Below, piece after piece: positions 1 to 8,947 of a stretch of 61,355 bases of DNA (positions are counted from its first letter, which is position 1; every line of letters starts with the position of its first letter). The notes under the pieces are model-generated. The model saw only the letters and a program-made list of their open reading frames with translations, was not told the origin of the DNA and ran no database searches. The DNA comes from Bifidobacterium samirii (GTDB lineage: Bacteria > Actinomycetota > Actinomycetes > Actinomycetales > Bifidobacteriaceae), in contig NZ_QXGK01000017.1 in the NCBI RefSeq assembly GCF_003952945.1, positions 1-61,355 of the forward strand. The letters are read 5' to 3'. A program made the position numbers and the translations under genes.

Positions 1-126
1 CCACGTTGCCGCGCTGACGCGGCAGCAGATGCGCGATCCTCATGAACTGGTCCAGCGTGATGTCATACCTCGGCGTACACATATACCGATTATCACACAA
101 CACCAACTAGCGTAAACACACCCTAG
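1..126 (-). mobile_element. 5' end of an IS5-family element (partial, runs off the window)
   Basis: Bases 1-122 are the exact reverse complement of the left end of the complete element at 8948-9788. The end carries the terminal repeat GGTGTGTTTAC, and the CTAG target duplication lies at 123-126. The transposase start codon would be at 82, so 1-82 encodes the first 27 residues of orfA (MCTPRYDITLDQF...). The copy points away from the other one, so 127-8943 is a segment flanked by inverted copies of one IS. The rest of this copy lies outside the window. Confidence 0.9.
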
Positions 127-172
127 TATGACCGGAAAAGTCTACTCAAACCCATACTTTTCCGGTCATACT
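125..172. terminator. Perfect 17-bp hairpin beside the IS junction
   Basis: Bases 125-141 and 156-172 form a perfect 17-bp stem with a 14-nt loop. On the minus strand it lies downstream of the sugar-binding-protein gene and of the stronger hairpin at 199-240, so it is probably a second terminator. Its first two bases overlap the CTAG target duplication of the IS, so the insertion abuts the stem. Confidence 0.55.
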
Positions 173-198
173 AACAAAATCGGTTCATCCGATAAACG

Positions 199-240
199 AA
201 GTGGGTGGTTCCGCCGAGTTGTCGGCGGAACCACCCACTT
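199..240 (-). terminator. Terminator of the sugar-binding-protein gene
   Basis: A perfect 19-bp stem (199-217 with 222-240) closes a 4-nt GTTG loop, 55 bp past the stop codon at 296. The minus-strand tail CGTTTAT is only partly T-rich. With a hairpin this strong, the gene is probably the last of its transcript, so transporter permeases are not encoded directly downstream. Confidence 0.75.
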
Positions 241-295
241 ATGGCGTGCGGCGTTATATCGCGCTTTGGTTGTGCGTCAGCGGCTCAGACCAGGC

Positions 296-1618
296 TCAGT
301 GCGTGGTCTTGTACTCGGAGGCCCAGCCGTCCACGAAGGCGGAGGCGACGTTGTCCCAGTCGCCGGTGCCCTGCGCGTACTCGAGCATCGCGTTGCCGAG
401 GCTCATCACCCACTGGGTGCTCGGCAGCGGGTAGATCACGATGTCGTAGTCGCCCTTGGCGGCGTACACGTCGTTCGCGCGGTGAATCGGGTTCGTGGTC
501 TTGTAGCCGTTCTCGGCGTAGGACTTGAACGGGGTCTCGAACCCCATCTCGTCGGTGACGAGCTTGCGCGCCTCGTCGTCCTGCAGGATGTAGTCGAGGA
601 ACTGGCGGGTCGCCTTCTGGTCCTTCTCGGAGGCGTTCTTGTTCATCGCGAAGTACAGGAAGCTGACGGTCAGGCCGGCCTTTTCCTCGCCTTCGGTGCC
701 GATGTAGATCGGCAGCACGCCCATATCCTCGTCGGGCACGTCCTGGTCCTTGATCTGAGAGTAGCCCCAGGTGCCGTTCTGCAGGAACGCGGCCTCGCCG
801 AGCGCGAACTCGGAGTTCGCGTCGTCCATCGTCGCGCTGGACAGCTGGCTGGCCGGCGTGGTGGAGTCGGTGATGTACAGGTCGAAGATCTTCTTGAAGT
901 TCGGGATGTACTTGTCGGAGATCGTGGCGGGCAGCTGGGTCACGCCCTGGTCACGGTACTCGTAGTACACCGGCACGTGCGCGAGCTGGTCGCCGAATCG
1001 CTTGATCGAGCTGGTGTCGAAGCCGGCGGACGTGAACGCGCCCTTGATGCCGAGGTCGTCCTTGTGCGCCTGGATCTCGTCGGCCACGGTCTTGAGCGTG
1101 TCGAAGTTGTCGATCGTCTCGACGTCCTTGACGCTCGACCAGTCGGCGTCGAAGTACTTCTGCAGGATGGCCTTGTTGTAGATGATGCCGTAGCGCTCCA
1201 TCACGTACGGCACGGCGCCGATCTCGTCGCCGTTCTTCATCGCGTATTCCTGCTTGGTCAGGTCCTTGTACATGTTCGTGTCGGACATGTCGGCGTAATA
1301 GTCAGTCCAGTTGAGGAAGTCGTTGTTGTCGACGTCGAACACGGTGGGCGCCTCGGACTTGGCGAGCTCGCTCTTGAGCGTCTGCTCGTACGTGTCGGAC
1401 GACGCGGTGGCAACGTCGACCTTGATGCCGGTCTTGGCGGTGAAATTGTCGGCTAGTTCGCGGATCTGGTCGGCCTGCTCGACCTTCATGCTCAGGAAGT
1501 AGACGTGGCCCTTGTCGGAGTCGGCGTTGGAGCCGCCCGCGGAACCGCATGCCGCGAACAGGCCAAGGGACAGGCCGGCTGCCGCCACCGCGGCCGTTGC
1601 TTTGATAATCTTCTTCAT
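296..1618 (-). CDS. ABC-transporter sugar-binding lipoprotein
   Basis: A 440-residue extracellular solute-binding protein of the CUT1 (carbohydrate) ABC class. It would be anchored to the outer face of the membrane and hand a sugar to a permease pair. The N-terminus is a lipoprotein signal: two lysines, a hydrophobic stretch and the lipobox LFAAC near residue 22. The ATG at 1618 is chosen because AGGAGG lies just upstream; the open frame extends further but that part looks non-protein. The mature part is rich in Asp, Lys and Tyr and has the YGIIYNK segment typical of the family. It is a paralogue of the frameshifted gene at 5590-6955; the two share HVYFL, SELAKSEAPT and YGIIYNK. It follows the GH32-like gene on the same strand. 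No permease genes are visible, so transport must use components elsewhere. The substrate is not determinable; an oligosaccharide containing fructose or glucose is inferred from the neighbours. Confidence 0.85.
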   Translation of the reverse strand: MKKIIKATAAVAAAGLSLGLFAACGSAGGSNADSDKGHVYFLSMKVEQADQIRELADNFTAKTGIKVDVATASSDTYEQTLKSELAKSEAPTVFDVDNNDFLNWTDYYADMSDTNMYKDLTKQEYAMKNGDEIGAVPYVMERYGIIYNKAILQKYFDADWSSVKDVETIDNFDTLKTVADEIQAHKDDLGIKGAFTSAGFDTSSIKRFGDQLAHVPVYYEYRDQGVTQLPATISDKYIPNFKKIFDLYITDSTTPASQLSSATMDDANSEFALGEAAFLQNGTWGYSQIKDQDVPDEDMGVLPIYIGTEGEEKAGLTVSFLYFAMNKNASEKDQKATRQFLDYILQDDEARKLVTDEMGFETPFKSYAENGYKTTNPIHRANDVYAAKGDYDIVIYPLPSTQWVMSLGNAMLEYAQGTGDWDNVASAFVDGWASEYKTTH

Positions 1619-1845
1619 GGTTTCCCTCCTGTGGAATGCCATAACTTCGTTGTTGTAGCGTTTGCGTTGCAGAGGCGGGGGACGGGCGGACAATGCCCGA
1701 TGCCGTCCGTTCCCGCGTATCGTGGAGGCCTGCCGCCGGTTGCACCCGGCGGCTTTTTTCATTGGTCCGGCCGATCGTTTCGTCCGTCGGCCGACCGTAT
1801 TCGCCGGCCGGCCGGTTCAGCGTTGCGCAAGGACGTTCCTGCCGG

Positions 1846-3243
1846 TCACGCCTCCTTGAGTCCGCGGGCGATGGTCGCGTTCCTGACGTCGAGCGTGCCG
1901 TCGGTGACGAACATGCTCAGCGTGTCGCCTAGACGCTGGTACATGCGCGCGTTGAGCGCGACACCGTCGACGTACAGCGTGGCGATCGTGTCGTCAACGA
2001 TGAGCTGGATGTGGTATTCGCGCCCGGCCGTCAGTTCGATTGGGCGTTCCAGTCCGATGTTCATGCAGTTGAACCACGGGAAGTTCGGGCTGCCTTCGAA
2101 CACGTAGCGGTTTTCGGCGACGGGGAAGATGAACTGATAGCCGCGTTCGGTCTCCTCGTCACGGTAGACACGCAAGCCGAAGGATCGTGTGCCTTCGCTG
2201 AACGTCACGTCGGCCTCAAACGAGTAGATGTCGCCACAGTCGTTGGCGAGCGTCACGTTGCGTCGCGCGTCACGGCCGTCGATGACCGCGTCCTCGGCGA
2301 CAGATTCACGATCGTTGAACGCGCTCCAGACGGCGTCGGGGATACGCACGCCGAGCGTGCCGTCCTCGCGCTGGTAGACCTCGTGCGGCACGAAGGTGCC
2401 GGCCCATTCGAAGTTCTTCGCGTCGTCGCAGTCCTCCTTGGTGGCGACCCAGCCGAAGAGGATGCGCTGGCCGTTGAGTTCGAACGTGCGTCCCGCGTAG
2501 TAGGCGCTGCCGTCGAACGCGTCGTCGGCCGGCGCGATCCACGGGCCGTCGAGGCTCTTGGCCATGCGGTAGACCATCTTGTGCCTGTCGCTGTACTCGG
2601 TGACGATGTGGTACCACCAGTCGCCCATCTTGAACAGATCGGGCATCTCGTGCATCGTGTACAGTCCCGGCGCCCAGAAGTCGCCTTCGAACGTCCAGTT
2701 CTTGAGGTCCTTGGACGTGAACTTGACGGTGCGGCCGGTCTGCTGGGGCTTCGGGCCGATCTTGCGTGCGCCGAGGATCAGCAGGTACTGGTCGTGCTCG
2801 TCGTCGCGGATGACCCACGGGTCGCGCCAGTCGTCGGGATCGTAGCCTTCCTGCGGAGTGAAGGTGATAGCGTCCTGCGTTTTGGTCCAGTGGTACAGGT
2901 CGTCGCTGACGGCGTGCATGAGCACCTGCGCGGGTTTGCCCTGCTCGGGGTAGTCGCGGTTGTAGCCGGTGTAGAAGATGTGGTACTGGCCTTCGCCTTC
3001 GAACACGGAGCCGGCGAAGATGAACTGGTCCTGTTCGTCGTCGCCGCCACGCGCCACAGCCACGCCGCAGTCCTGATAGTGGACGAAGTCCTTGGTGGTG
3101 GACAGGTCCCAGCCGAACGGCTCGCCGAACGGCTCGGGATTACGGTTGTCGCGCTGGTGGTACAGGAAGAATTCGTCGCCCCTGCCAAACGGCATGCAGT
3201 CGCCGAACCAGGTGCCGGGGAATTGATAGTACAGCTTGTGCAC
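1846..3243 (-). CDS. GH32-like beta-fructosidase family glycoside hydrolase
   Basis: A 465-residue cytoplasmic enzyme related to glycoside hydrolase family 32 (invertase/fructanase). Family marks are the aromatic N-terminus followed by GDCMPFG near residue 14 where GH32 usually has NDPNG, the RDP-type motif WRDPWV near residue 139 (transition-state stabiliser) and HEMPDLF near residue 198 supplying the acid/base Glu in place of the usual ECP. A C-terminal beta-sandwich (WNCMNIG onwards, ending NATIARGLKEA) is consistent with the GH32C module. The GTG at 3243 is chosen because AGAGAGG lies about 6 nt upstream; upstream in-frame codons read through the operator region. There is no signal peptide, so the substrate must be imported. 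The divergent first motif means a non-sucrose fructoside, or a different linkage, is possible. The gene lies 3' of tandem LacI operators and of the lacI gene. Confidence 0.75.
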   Translation of the reverse strand: MHKLYYQFPGTWFGDCMPFGRGDEFFLYHQRDNRNPEPFGEPFGWDLSTTKDFVHYQDCGVAVARGGDDEQDQFIFAGSVFEGEGQYHIFYTGYNRDYPEQGKPAQVLMHAVSDDLYHWTKTQDAITFTPQEGYDPDDWRDPWVIRDDEHDQYLLILGARKIGPKPQQTGRTVKFTSKDLKNWTFEGDFWAPGLYTMHEMPDLFKMGDWWYHIVTEYSDRHKMVYRMAKSLDGPWIAPADDAFDGSAYYAGRTFELNGQRILFGWVATKEDCDDAKNFEWAGTFVPHEVYQREDGTLGVRIPDAVWSAFNDRESVAEDAVIDGRDARRNVTLANDCGDIYSFEADVTFSEGTRSFGLRVYRDEETERGYQFIFPVAENRYVFEGSPNFPWFNCMNIGLERPIELTAGREYHIQLIVDDTIATLYVDGVALNARMYQRLGDTLSMFVTDGTLDVRNATIARGLKEA

Positions 3244-3383
3244 AATGCGCCTCTCTTGTGTGACTTGATCTGCCACCGGTTCTGTACCGGTGTTTCCGCG
3301 GGGCGGAACAAGCCGGACAGATCGGTCCAGACATGCCGCTTCGCATGTCTTCCAACAGGCCATTTCCTATTGTATTTCTTTCA

Positions 3384-3417
3384 TTTAAACGCTTAAGCAT
3401 TTAAACGATTAAGCATC
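3384..3417 (-). promoter_or_regulatory. Tandem LacI-type operators upstream of the GH32-like gene
   Basis: Two direct copies of TTTAAACG(C/A)TTAAGCAT lie side by side. Each contains a LacI-style palindrome with a central CG (TTAAGCGTTTAA and TTAATCGTTTAA on the minus strand). They sit between the lacI stop (3457) and the GH32-like start (3243), so the regulator probably controls the GH32-like and binding-protein genes directly. The 16-17 bp period puts the two sites about 1.5 helical turns apart. Confidence 0.7.
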
Positions 3418-3456
3418 ATGATAGGCACCACCGCAGACGCTGTCAAGCGCAGAGTG

Positions 3457-4572
3457 TCAGCCCAAGGAAACAACGCGTGTCGCAGTTACCCCCCGCGCAC
3501 GAATCGAGTCGCGCATGACCGCCGGGCAAGCGACCAGCAACGGATCGTAATGGCGAGGCTCATCACCGATGCCTTCCACGCCCTTATCTCCGCCCGCAAC
3601 GGCGACTCCGTCCGCCGCATCACCATCGCCATGCACCGACTCATTCAGCGCCAGCAGCGAACGTACGCCGAGCACACCGAGATCGTACTGCGGTAGTCCC
3701 ACCGTCGTCAGCGCCGGATGCAGGTGCGCGGAAATGACCTCCTGGTTGTCGAATCCGACCACCGACAGGTCGTCCGGCACGCGCAGACCGCGCTCGCGCA
3801 GCGCGTCGTACAAGCCCATCGCGGTACGGTCATTGTGGCAGAACACCGCCGTCGCACCGGTCGCCAGCACCGCGTCGACCGCACCATAGCCACCCTCTTG
3901 GTCGGCGGTCGCGTCGATCACCATCGTCGGCTGGTATTCAATGCCGCCCGCGGACAGCGCAAGCCGGTATCCTTCGAGACGCCCGACCGAGGCGGGAGAG
4001 ATCGTCGGCTCGTTCACGAACGCGATGCGCCGATGCCCGGCCCTGATCAGCAGTTCGGTCGCGGCACGACCGCCCTGTACCTCGTTGGGTACCACGGCGG
4101 GGAACCGGCCGAACTCATCGAAGCAGTTGACTAGTACGGACGCGGTGCGGTCGAGTTCAACGGGGGGCGTGATTGCGCGGTGCACCCAACTCGAGTAGAT
4201 CAAGCCCTCCACCTGGTGTTCAAGCATGAACGCGAACGCCTTGCGCTCGATGGTCTTGTTGCCGTCGGTGTCAACGACAAGCAGAATCTTGCCGTTGCGC
4301 CACGCCTCGTCCTGCGCTCCTTGGATGACCTGACCAGCGAACGGCGACGTGGCCACGCCGTCGCTGACGAAGCCGATCAGGTCGGACCTGCCGCGCGCAA
4401 GGCTACGGGCGAACGCGTTGGAATGGTAGCCAAGCCGATCCGCAACCTTGCGGACCTTGCGGCGTGTGTTTTCGGGGATGCGCACGTTCTTGTTGTCGTT
4501 AATCGCCCACGATGCGGTGGCGATGGAGACGCCGGCGGCTTTGGCGACGTCATGCAGCGTGACTTTGCCCAT
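3457..4572 (-). CDS. LacI-family transcriptional regulator
   Basis: A 371-residue LacI/GalR repressor. Residues 4-50 form the helix-turn-helix and hinge (TLHDVAKAAGVSIATASWAIN, then LARGRSDLIGFV). The rest is a periplasmic-binding-protein-like effector domain with VVGFDNQEV near residue 275. The C-terminal ~50 residues after SLLALNES are Gly/Ala/Asp-rich and unlike the usual LacI tail, which may mean an extended or drifted end. The start at 4572 lies 3 nt past the stop of the yesL-like gene, so the two are probably one operon. Likely targets are the tandem operators at 3384-3417 and perhaps the divergent region 5239-5589. The effector is presumably the sugar handled by the neighbouring GH32-like and GH13 enzymes. 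Confidence 0.9.
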   Translation of the reverse strand: MGKVTLHDVAKAAGVSIATASWAINDNKNVRIPENTRRKVRKVADRLGYHSNAFARSLARGRSDLIGFVSDGVATSPFAGQVIQGAQDEAWRNGKILLVVDTDGNKTIERKAFAFMLEHQVEGLIYSSWVHRAITPPVELDRTASVLVNCFDEFGRFPAVVPNEVQGGRAATELLIRAGHRRIAFVNEPTISPASVGRLEGYRLALSAGGIEYQPTMVIDATADQEGGYGAVDAVLATGATAVFCHNDRTAMGLYDALRERGLRVPDDLSVVGFDNQEVISAHLHPALTTVGLPQYDLGVLGVRSLLALNESVHGDGDAADGVAVAGGDKGVEGIGDEPRHYDPLLVACPAVMRDSIRARGVTATRVVSLG

Positions 4573-4575
4573 GCG

Positions 4576-5238
4576 TCACTGCCCTCCGGCCACGGGATCG
4601 GTCACGGCGTCGATCGAGGGGACGGACGCACCCCTGTTATCCTCGACGTACTTGGCGAAGACCTTCTCCAAGATCGGCACATGCAGCATGAGCATGGTGC
4701 CGCAGCCGAGCACGACCAGCAGGAACAGGCCCTGCGGCATGTAGAACCACGAGGCGATGAGCAGGCCTAGAAAGACCGTGTCGAATGAGACAAGCGCGAG
4801 GGTCGCGCCGATGTGCGAGACACCGAAGATGAACGAATTGGCCAGCACCGTACCGAAGGAGTTCTCGAACCGGGCCTGCAGCGCCCATACCCATTCGAAG
4901 CCGATGATCCACAGAATCGTCAAACCGAACTTGGGGATAAGCAGCGGCGTGATCTGCAGCACAACCCACGCATAGGAGAGCGCGGCGCCCGCGCCTCCGA
5001 AAACGACCCAGAGCGCGGTCGCCTTGGGGAAGTTTGCAAGGAACGCCTTGAAATAGTTGGCGGTGACGTGGCCTTCGCCGATGACCGCACGACGGGCGGT
5101 GTCGTGGCCGGCGGCGAGCGCAGCGCCGATCGTGACAAGCGGGATGGAAGTGACGAGCATCAGGATGTTGAGCCAGACGGCGTCGGCGACGTTACTCAGT
5201 CCGCGCATGAACGCAGAATCCGGGGACATGAAGCCCAT
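4576..5238 (-). CDS. YesL-like (DUF624) membrane protein
   Basis: A 220-residue integral membrane protein of the YesL/DUF624 family, which is commonly encoded beside sugar ABC-transporter genes; its role is unknown. The N-terminus MGFMSPDSAFMRGLSNVAD leads into a first hydrophobic helix (LNILMLVTSIPLVTIG). About four more hydrophobic segments follow, including ATALWVVFGGAGAALSYAW and TVFLGLLIASWFYM. The ATG at 5238 has a good AAAGGAG upstream, which decides the start over the longer open frame. The gene is followed almost immediately by lacI. It is divergent from the frameshifted binding-protein gene, so it is the first gene of the leftward transcript. The C-terminal tail (VEDNRGASVPSIDAV) is hydrophilic. 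Confidence 0.8.
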   Translation of the reverse strand: MGFMSPDSAFMRGLSNVADAVWLNILMLVTSIPLVTIGAALAAGHDTARRAVIGEGHVTANYFKAFLANFPKATALWVVFGGAGAALSYAWVVLQITPLLIPKFGLTILWIIGFEWVWALQARFENSFGTVLANSFIFGVSHIGATLALVSFDTVFLGLLIASWFYMPQGLFLLVVLGCGTMLMLHVPILEKVFAKYVEDNRGASVPSIDAVTDPVAGGQ

Positions 5239-5589
5239 GGTCAACTCCTTTGCCGGGGACGGGATGATCGATACACGCCATTGTAACGACCCGCACGCCG
5301 GCCCTGGCGTAGATTCACAGCCCGGCCGCACCGAAGCATCACTGAAGAATCCCATGTGATGGTAACGTATTCACCAACCTGCGCACCCACCGATATCGTT
5401 CAACTGCGCGCAATGGCAGCATATTTTCCGCAACACGCCGGAGTCGCCAACAAATCCTTTTGATGATATCGTTGTCATCGACGCTTAGCGGTAATGAGCG
5501 GCGAGGCCCCACACCAAGCCGCCCCCTTTGGAGAAGAACAGCATGCCGAACGTCGTCGTTCGGCACATCAGGAAAGGAACATCCCACCG
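5239..5589. promoter_or_regulatory. Divergent promoter region of yesL-lacI and the second binding-protein gene
   Basis: About 350 bp without a gene. Two sites share GATATCGTT (near 5392 and 5466; the second reads TGATATCGTTGTCA) and could be half-operators. A perfect 8-bp hairpin, TGCCGAAC/GTTCGGCA at 5544-5565, lies in the leader of the rightward gene just before its AGGAAAGGA ribosome site. The promoter assignments are tentative. Confidence 0.4.
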
Positions 5590-6955
5590 ATGAGCACCCC
5601 GAAGAAGCTTTTCGCAGCCGGCCTCGCCGCAGCCATGATCTTTGGCGTCGCCGCATGCGGCTCCGACACCGCATCCAACGATGCGAAGGGCCACGTCTAC
5701 TTCCTCAACGGCAAGCCCGAGGTCGTCGATCAGCTGCAGCAGCTCGCCGACGACTATACCTCCGAGACCGGCGTTCAGGTCGACATCCAGACCGCATCCT
5801 CCGGCAGCTACGAATCCACGCTGACCTCCGAGCTGGCCAAGTCCGAGGCCCCCGACCATGTTCACCATCGCCGGCTACGACGAGTTCGCCAAGTACCAGA
5901 AGTACCTCGAGCCACTGCAGGACACCGACGTGTACAAGCTGCTCAACGATGAGGGCAAGGCCAACTCCCACAAGGTCGGCGACAATGCCTACACCATGCC
6001 GTACGCCGCCGAATGGTACGGCATCATCTACAACAAGAAGATCGTCAACGAGTACGCCAAGAAGAGCTACGCCGTCATCAAGTCCGACACCGATGTCAAG
6101 GACTACGACACCTTGAAGAAGGTCATCGAGGACATGAACAAGCACAAGGACGATCTGGGCAGCCAAGCCGCCATCGCCACCCCGGGCCTCGACTCTTCCT
6201 CCGCATACCGCTTCGTAGCGCACATGAGCCGCCTGCCACTGTTCTACGAGTTCCGTGACGACAACACCACGTTCACCACCGATCTCAAGGGCACCTACCT
6301 GAAGAACTACAAGGACCTGTTCGATCTCGAGGTCGCCAACAGCCCGACCGAGAGCTCCATGCTCAGCTCGAAGACATACGACGATATCATCTCCGAGTTC
6401 GCACTCGGAGATGTCGCCTTCTACCCGAACGGCGTGTGGGCTTATACCCAGATCAAGGACAACGGCGTCGAGGATGACGACCTCGGCATGCTGCCCTACT
6501 GGATGGGCATCAAGGGCGAGGAGGACTATGGCCCGGCCGGCGTGTACGACGCTTCCTGGGCAGTGAACAAGAACGCGTCCGATGAAGACAAGCAGGCAAC
6601 ACTCGACTTCATCAAGTGGATGGTCTCCTCCGACGAAGGCAAGAACGCCCTCGCCAAGGAAATGGGCTTCTCCGTCCCGTTCACCACCTTCGGCAACAAC
6701 GACCAGCCCGACAACCCGCTCACCAAGCTCGCTCGCGCCTACGCCGACGAAGGCAAGCCGTCCGTCACCAGCTTCCCGCTGCCGAGCCAGCAGTGGCAGG
6801 ACGACCTGACCAGCGCACTGCTCAACTATGTGCAGGGCGGCGGCGAATGGTCCGACTTCGAGGACGCCTTCACCAGTGGGTGGAAGAAGGACTGGGACAA
6901 CAACAAGAGCGTTCTCGGGATGCTCCCGGAGTCTAAGGCGTTCGATGCCCAGTGA
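5590..6955 (+). pseudogene. Sugar-binding lipoprotein gene, interrupted by a one-base frameshift
   Basis: A second CUT1-type solute-binding lipoprotein, paralogous to the protein at 296-1618. The ATG at 5590 starts a lipoprotein signal with lipobox GVAAC, and the frame is good to SELAKSEAP. At 5849-5853 there is a run of five C; removing one C joins the reading frame to the rest of the protein, which resumes with TMFTIAGYDEF and runs to 6955. The restored protein would be about 454 residues with the family segment YGIIYNK. As written, translation stops at 5952 after about 120 residues. The rest is well preserved, so the change is recent, a sequencing error in a homopolymer, or a reversible slip. 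It lies upstream of the GH13 gene and would supply its imported substrate. Confidence 0.8.
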
Positions 6956-7093
6956 TTTGGCGCCAGCCCCTGCCGGGCGCCCATTCCATAACTCAATAAC
7001 AGACTTGGCTGTCGGGTGAAGTCAGCCAATCGCCGCCCAATCATATTTCGGCCGTCGTTCACTTTTACCTTCCCTTTTGGTGACCGGCGGCCA

Positions 7094-7192
7094 TTCTACG
7101 ATAGGACGGCATTTTATATAATTTGTACGAACGTACATATCGTGCGTGCCGCAATGCCCCCCCCCCACGAAAACTACGACAGGAAGAGAACC
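7094..7192 (+). promoter_or_regulatory. Promoter, palindromic operator and poly-C tract before the GH13 gene
   Basis: A good -10 box, TATAAT (7117-7122), is followed at once by the perfect palindrome TGTACGAACGTACA (7124-7137), placed where a repressor would block transcription start. A run of ten C (7157-7166) lies in the leader, then the ribosome site AGGAAGAGAACC directly before the ATG at 7193. The -35 (TTCTAC, 7094-7099) is poor. The palindrome differs from the AT-rich operators at 3384-3417, so another regulator may act here. Confidence 0.6.
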
Positions 7193-8947
7193 ATGACTGC
7201 AAACAACATGCGCGACGACTGGTGGAAGCAGGCCGTCGTCTATCAGGTTTATCCGCGCTCCTTCAAGGACGCAAATGGCGACGGACTCGGTGACATCGCC
7301 GGTGTCACCAGCAAGATCGACTATCTTAAGCAGCTCGGCGTCGACGCGATCTGGCTCAGCCCGTTCTACCCGTCCGACCTCGCCGACGGCGGCTACGACG
7401 TCATCGACTACCGCAACGTCGACCCGCGACTGGGCACTATGGACGACTTCGATGAGATGGTCAAGGTCGCGCACGAAGCCGGCATCAAGGTCATCGTCGA
7501 CATCGTGCCGAATCACACCGCCGACAAGCACGTTCTGTTCCAGGAAGCGCTGGCCGCCGCTCCCGGCTCCCCCGAGCGAGACCGTTACATCTTCCGTGAC
7601 GGCCGCGGCGAGCATGGCGAGCTGCCGCCGAACGACTGGATCTCGCTGTTCGGCGGTCCGGCCTGGCAGCAGGTTCCGGACGGCCAGTGGTACCTGCACA
7701 TCTTCGCCAAGGAGCAGCCGGACGTCAACTGGAAGAACCCTGACATCCACGAGGAATTCAAGAAGACGCTGCGCTTCTGGTCCGACCACGGCACCGACGG
7801 CTTCCGTATCGACGTCGCCCACGGTCTGTCCAAGGACCTCGAATCCGTGCCGCTCGACCAGATGGACCCGCTCGCAGTGCAGCATGGCCTGTGCCATGAT
7901 TTCACCAGCCCGCTGTGGGACCGCAAGGAAGTGCACGACATCTACCGTGAGTGGCGTGAGGTCTTCAACGAGTACAACCCGCCGCGTTTCGCCGTTGGCG
8001 AGGCATGGGTCGTGCCCGAGCATCAGCACCTGTACGCTAGCACCGACGAGCTTGGCCAGGTCTTCAACTTCGAGTTCGCTGAAGCGAACTGGGACGTGGA
8101 CGCGATGCGTTCCGCGATCCTCGCCGGACTGAGGTCGGCCGAGGAAACGCACGGCTCGACGACCACCTGGGTCATGAGCAATCACGATGTGCCGCGTCAT
8201 GTCTCGCGCTACGGTCTGCCGCAGGTCCCGGCCTCCTCGCACCATCAGCTCGCCAAGGATTGGCTGCTGCGCGACGGCACCAGCTACTTCGAGGATCGCG
8301 AGCTCGGCACCAAGCGCGCTCGCGCGGCGATCATGATGGAGCTCGGCTTGCCCGGGTCCACGTACATCTACCAGGGCGAGGAACTCGGCCTGCCTGAGGT
8401 CGCGGACATCCCGTGGGATCGTCTTGAGGACCCGACGCCGTTCTTCACACGCGAGCGCTTCATCGAGAAGGGCCGTGACGGTTGCCGCGTGCCGCTGCCG
8501 TGGGATTCGTCCGACGTACCGGCTCCGGCCGAGTGGAACACAGGCTTCGGCACGGGCGCCTCGTTCGGGTTCTCCCCCGCGACGAAGGCCGACGGCACGG
8601 CCAGCGCCGATCCGCATCTGCCGCAACCACTGTGGTACAAGCAGTACGCGGCCGATGCGGAAGATGCCGACGACACGTCGATGCTGAACCTGTATCGCGC
8701 CACGCTGAACTTGCGTTCCACCCTGCTCACAATGACTGGAGACACCACGGATTGCGTCATGATCGATGCCGACCATGATGTAATTGCCTATACGCGTCCA
8801 AGTGCAGACGGCCGTCGATTCGCAAGTTATACCAACTTCGGTTCAACGCCGGTTGCACTGCCGAATGGCGAAGTGGTGCTAACGTCTGGAACCATTAGCG
8901 ACAAACTGCTTCCGCAGGATACAACCGCTTGGCTGCTGCTCAACTAG
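7193..8947 (+). CDS. GH13 alpha-glucosidase (oligo-1,6-glucosidase / AglB-like)
   Basis: A 584-residue cytoplasmic alpha-glucosidase of the glycoside hydrolase 13 family. It starts MTANNMRDDWWKQAVVYQVYPRSF, the usual opening of this group. All four conserved regions are intact: DIVPNHT, GFRIDVAHG with the nucleophile Asp near residue 206, VGEAWV with the acid/base Glu near 269, and SNHDVPRH with the third Asp near 331. ATG 7193 has a ribosome site. The DIVPNHT valine and the overall length fit enzymes acting on short alpha-glucosides such as isomaltose, sucrose or its isomers. The gene follows the frameshifted binding-protein gene with its own promoter. The TAG stop codon (8945-8947) is part of the CTAG target of the IS element; the insertion therefore did not shorten the protein. 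The exact substrate is not settled. Confidence 0.92.
   Translation: MTANNMRDDWWKQAVVYQVYPRSFKDANGDGLGDIAGVTSKIDYLKQLGVDAIWLSPFYPSDLADGGYDVIDYRNVDPRLGTMDDFDEMVKVAHEAGIKVIVDIVPNHTADKHVLFQEALAAAPGSPERDRYIFRDGRGEHGELPPNDWISLFGGPAWQQVPDGQWYLHIFAKEQPDVNWKNPDIHEEFKKTLRFWSDHGTDGFRIDVAHGLSKDLESVPLDQMDPLAVQHGLCHDFTSPLWDRKEVHDIYREWREVFNEYNPPRFAVGEAWVVPEHQHLYASTDELGQVFNFEFAEANWDVDAMRSAILAGLRSAEETHGSTTTWVMSNHDVPRHVSRYGLPQVPASSHHQLAKDWLLRDGTSYFEDRELGTKRARAAIMMELGLPGSTYIYQGEELGLPEVADIPWDRLEDPTPFFTRERFIEKGRDGCRVPLPWDSSDVPAPAEWNTGFGTGASFGFSPATKADGTASADPHLPQPLWYKQYAADAEDADDTSMLNLYRATLNLRSTLLTMTGDTTDCVMIDADHDVIAYTRPSADGRRFASYTNFGSTPVALPNGEVVLTSGTISDKLLPQDTTAWLLLN

Noticed and set aside
128-1456. Long plus-strand open frame opposite the binding-protein gene
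   Set aside because: It is antisense to a clear lipoprotein gene, has Val/Gly/Arg-rich composition and no ribosome site; it is a high-GC shadow frame. Similar antisense frames opposite dnaK, GH31, GH3 and ppk were rejected for the same reason.
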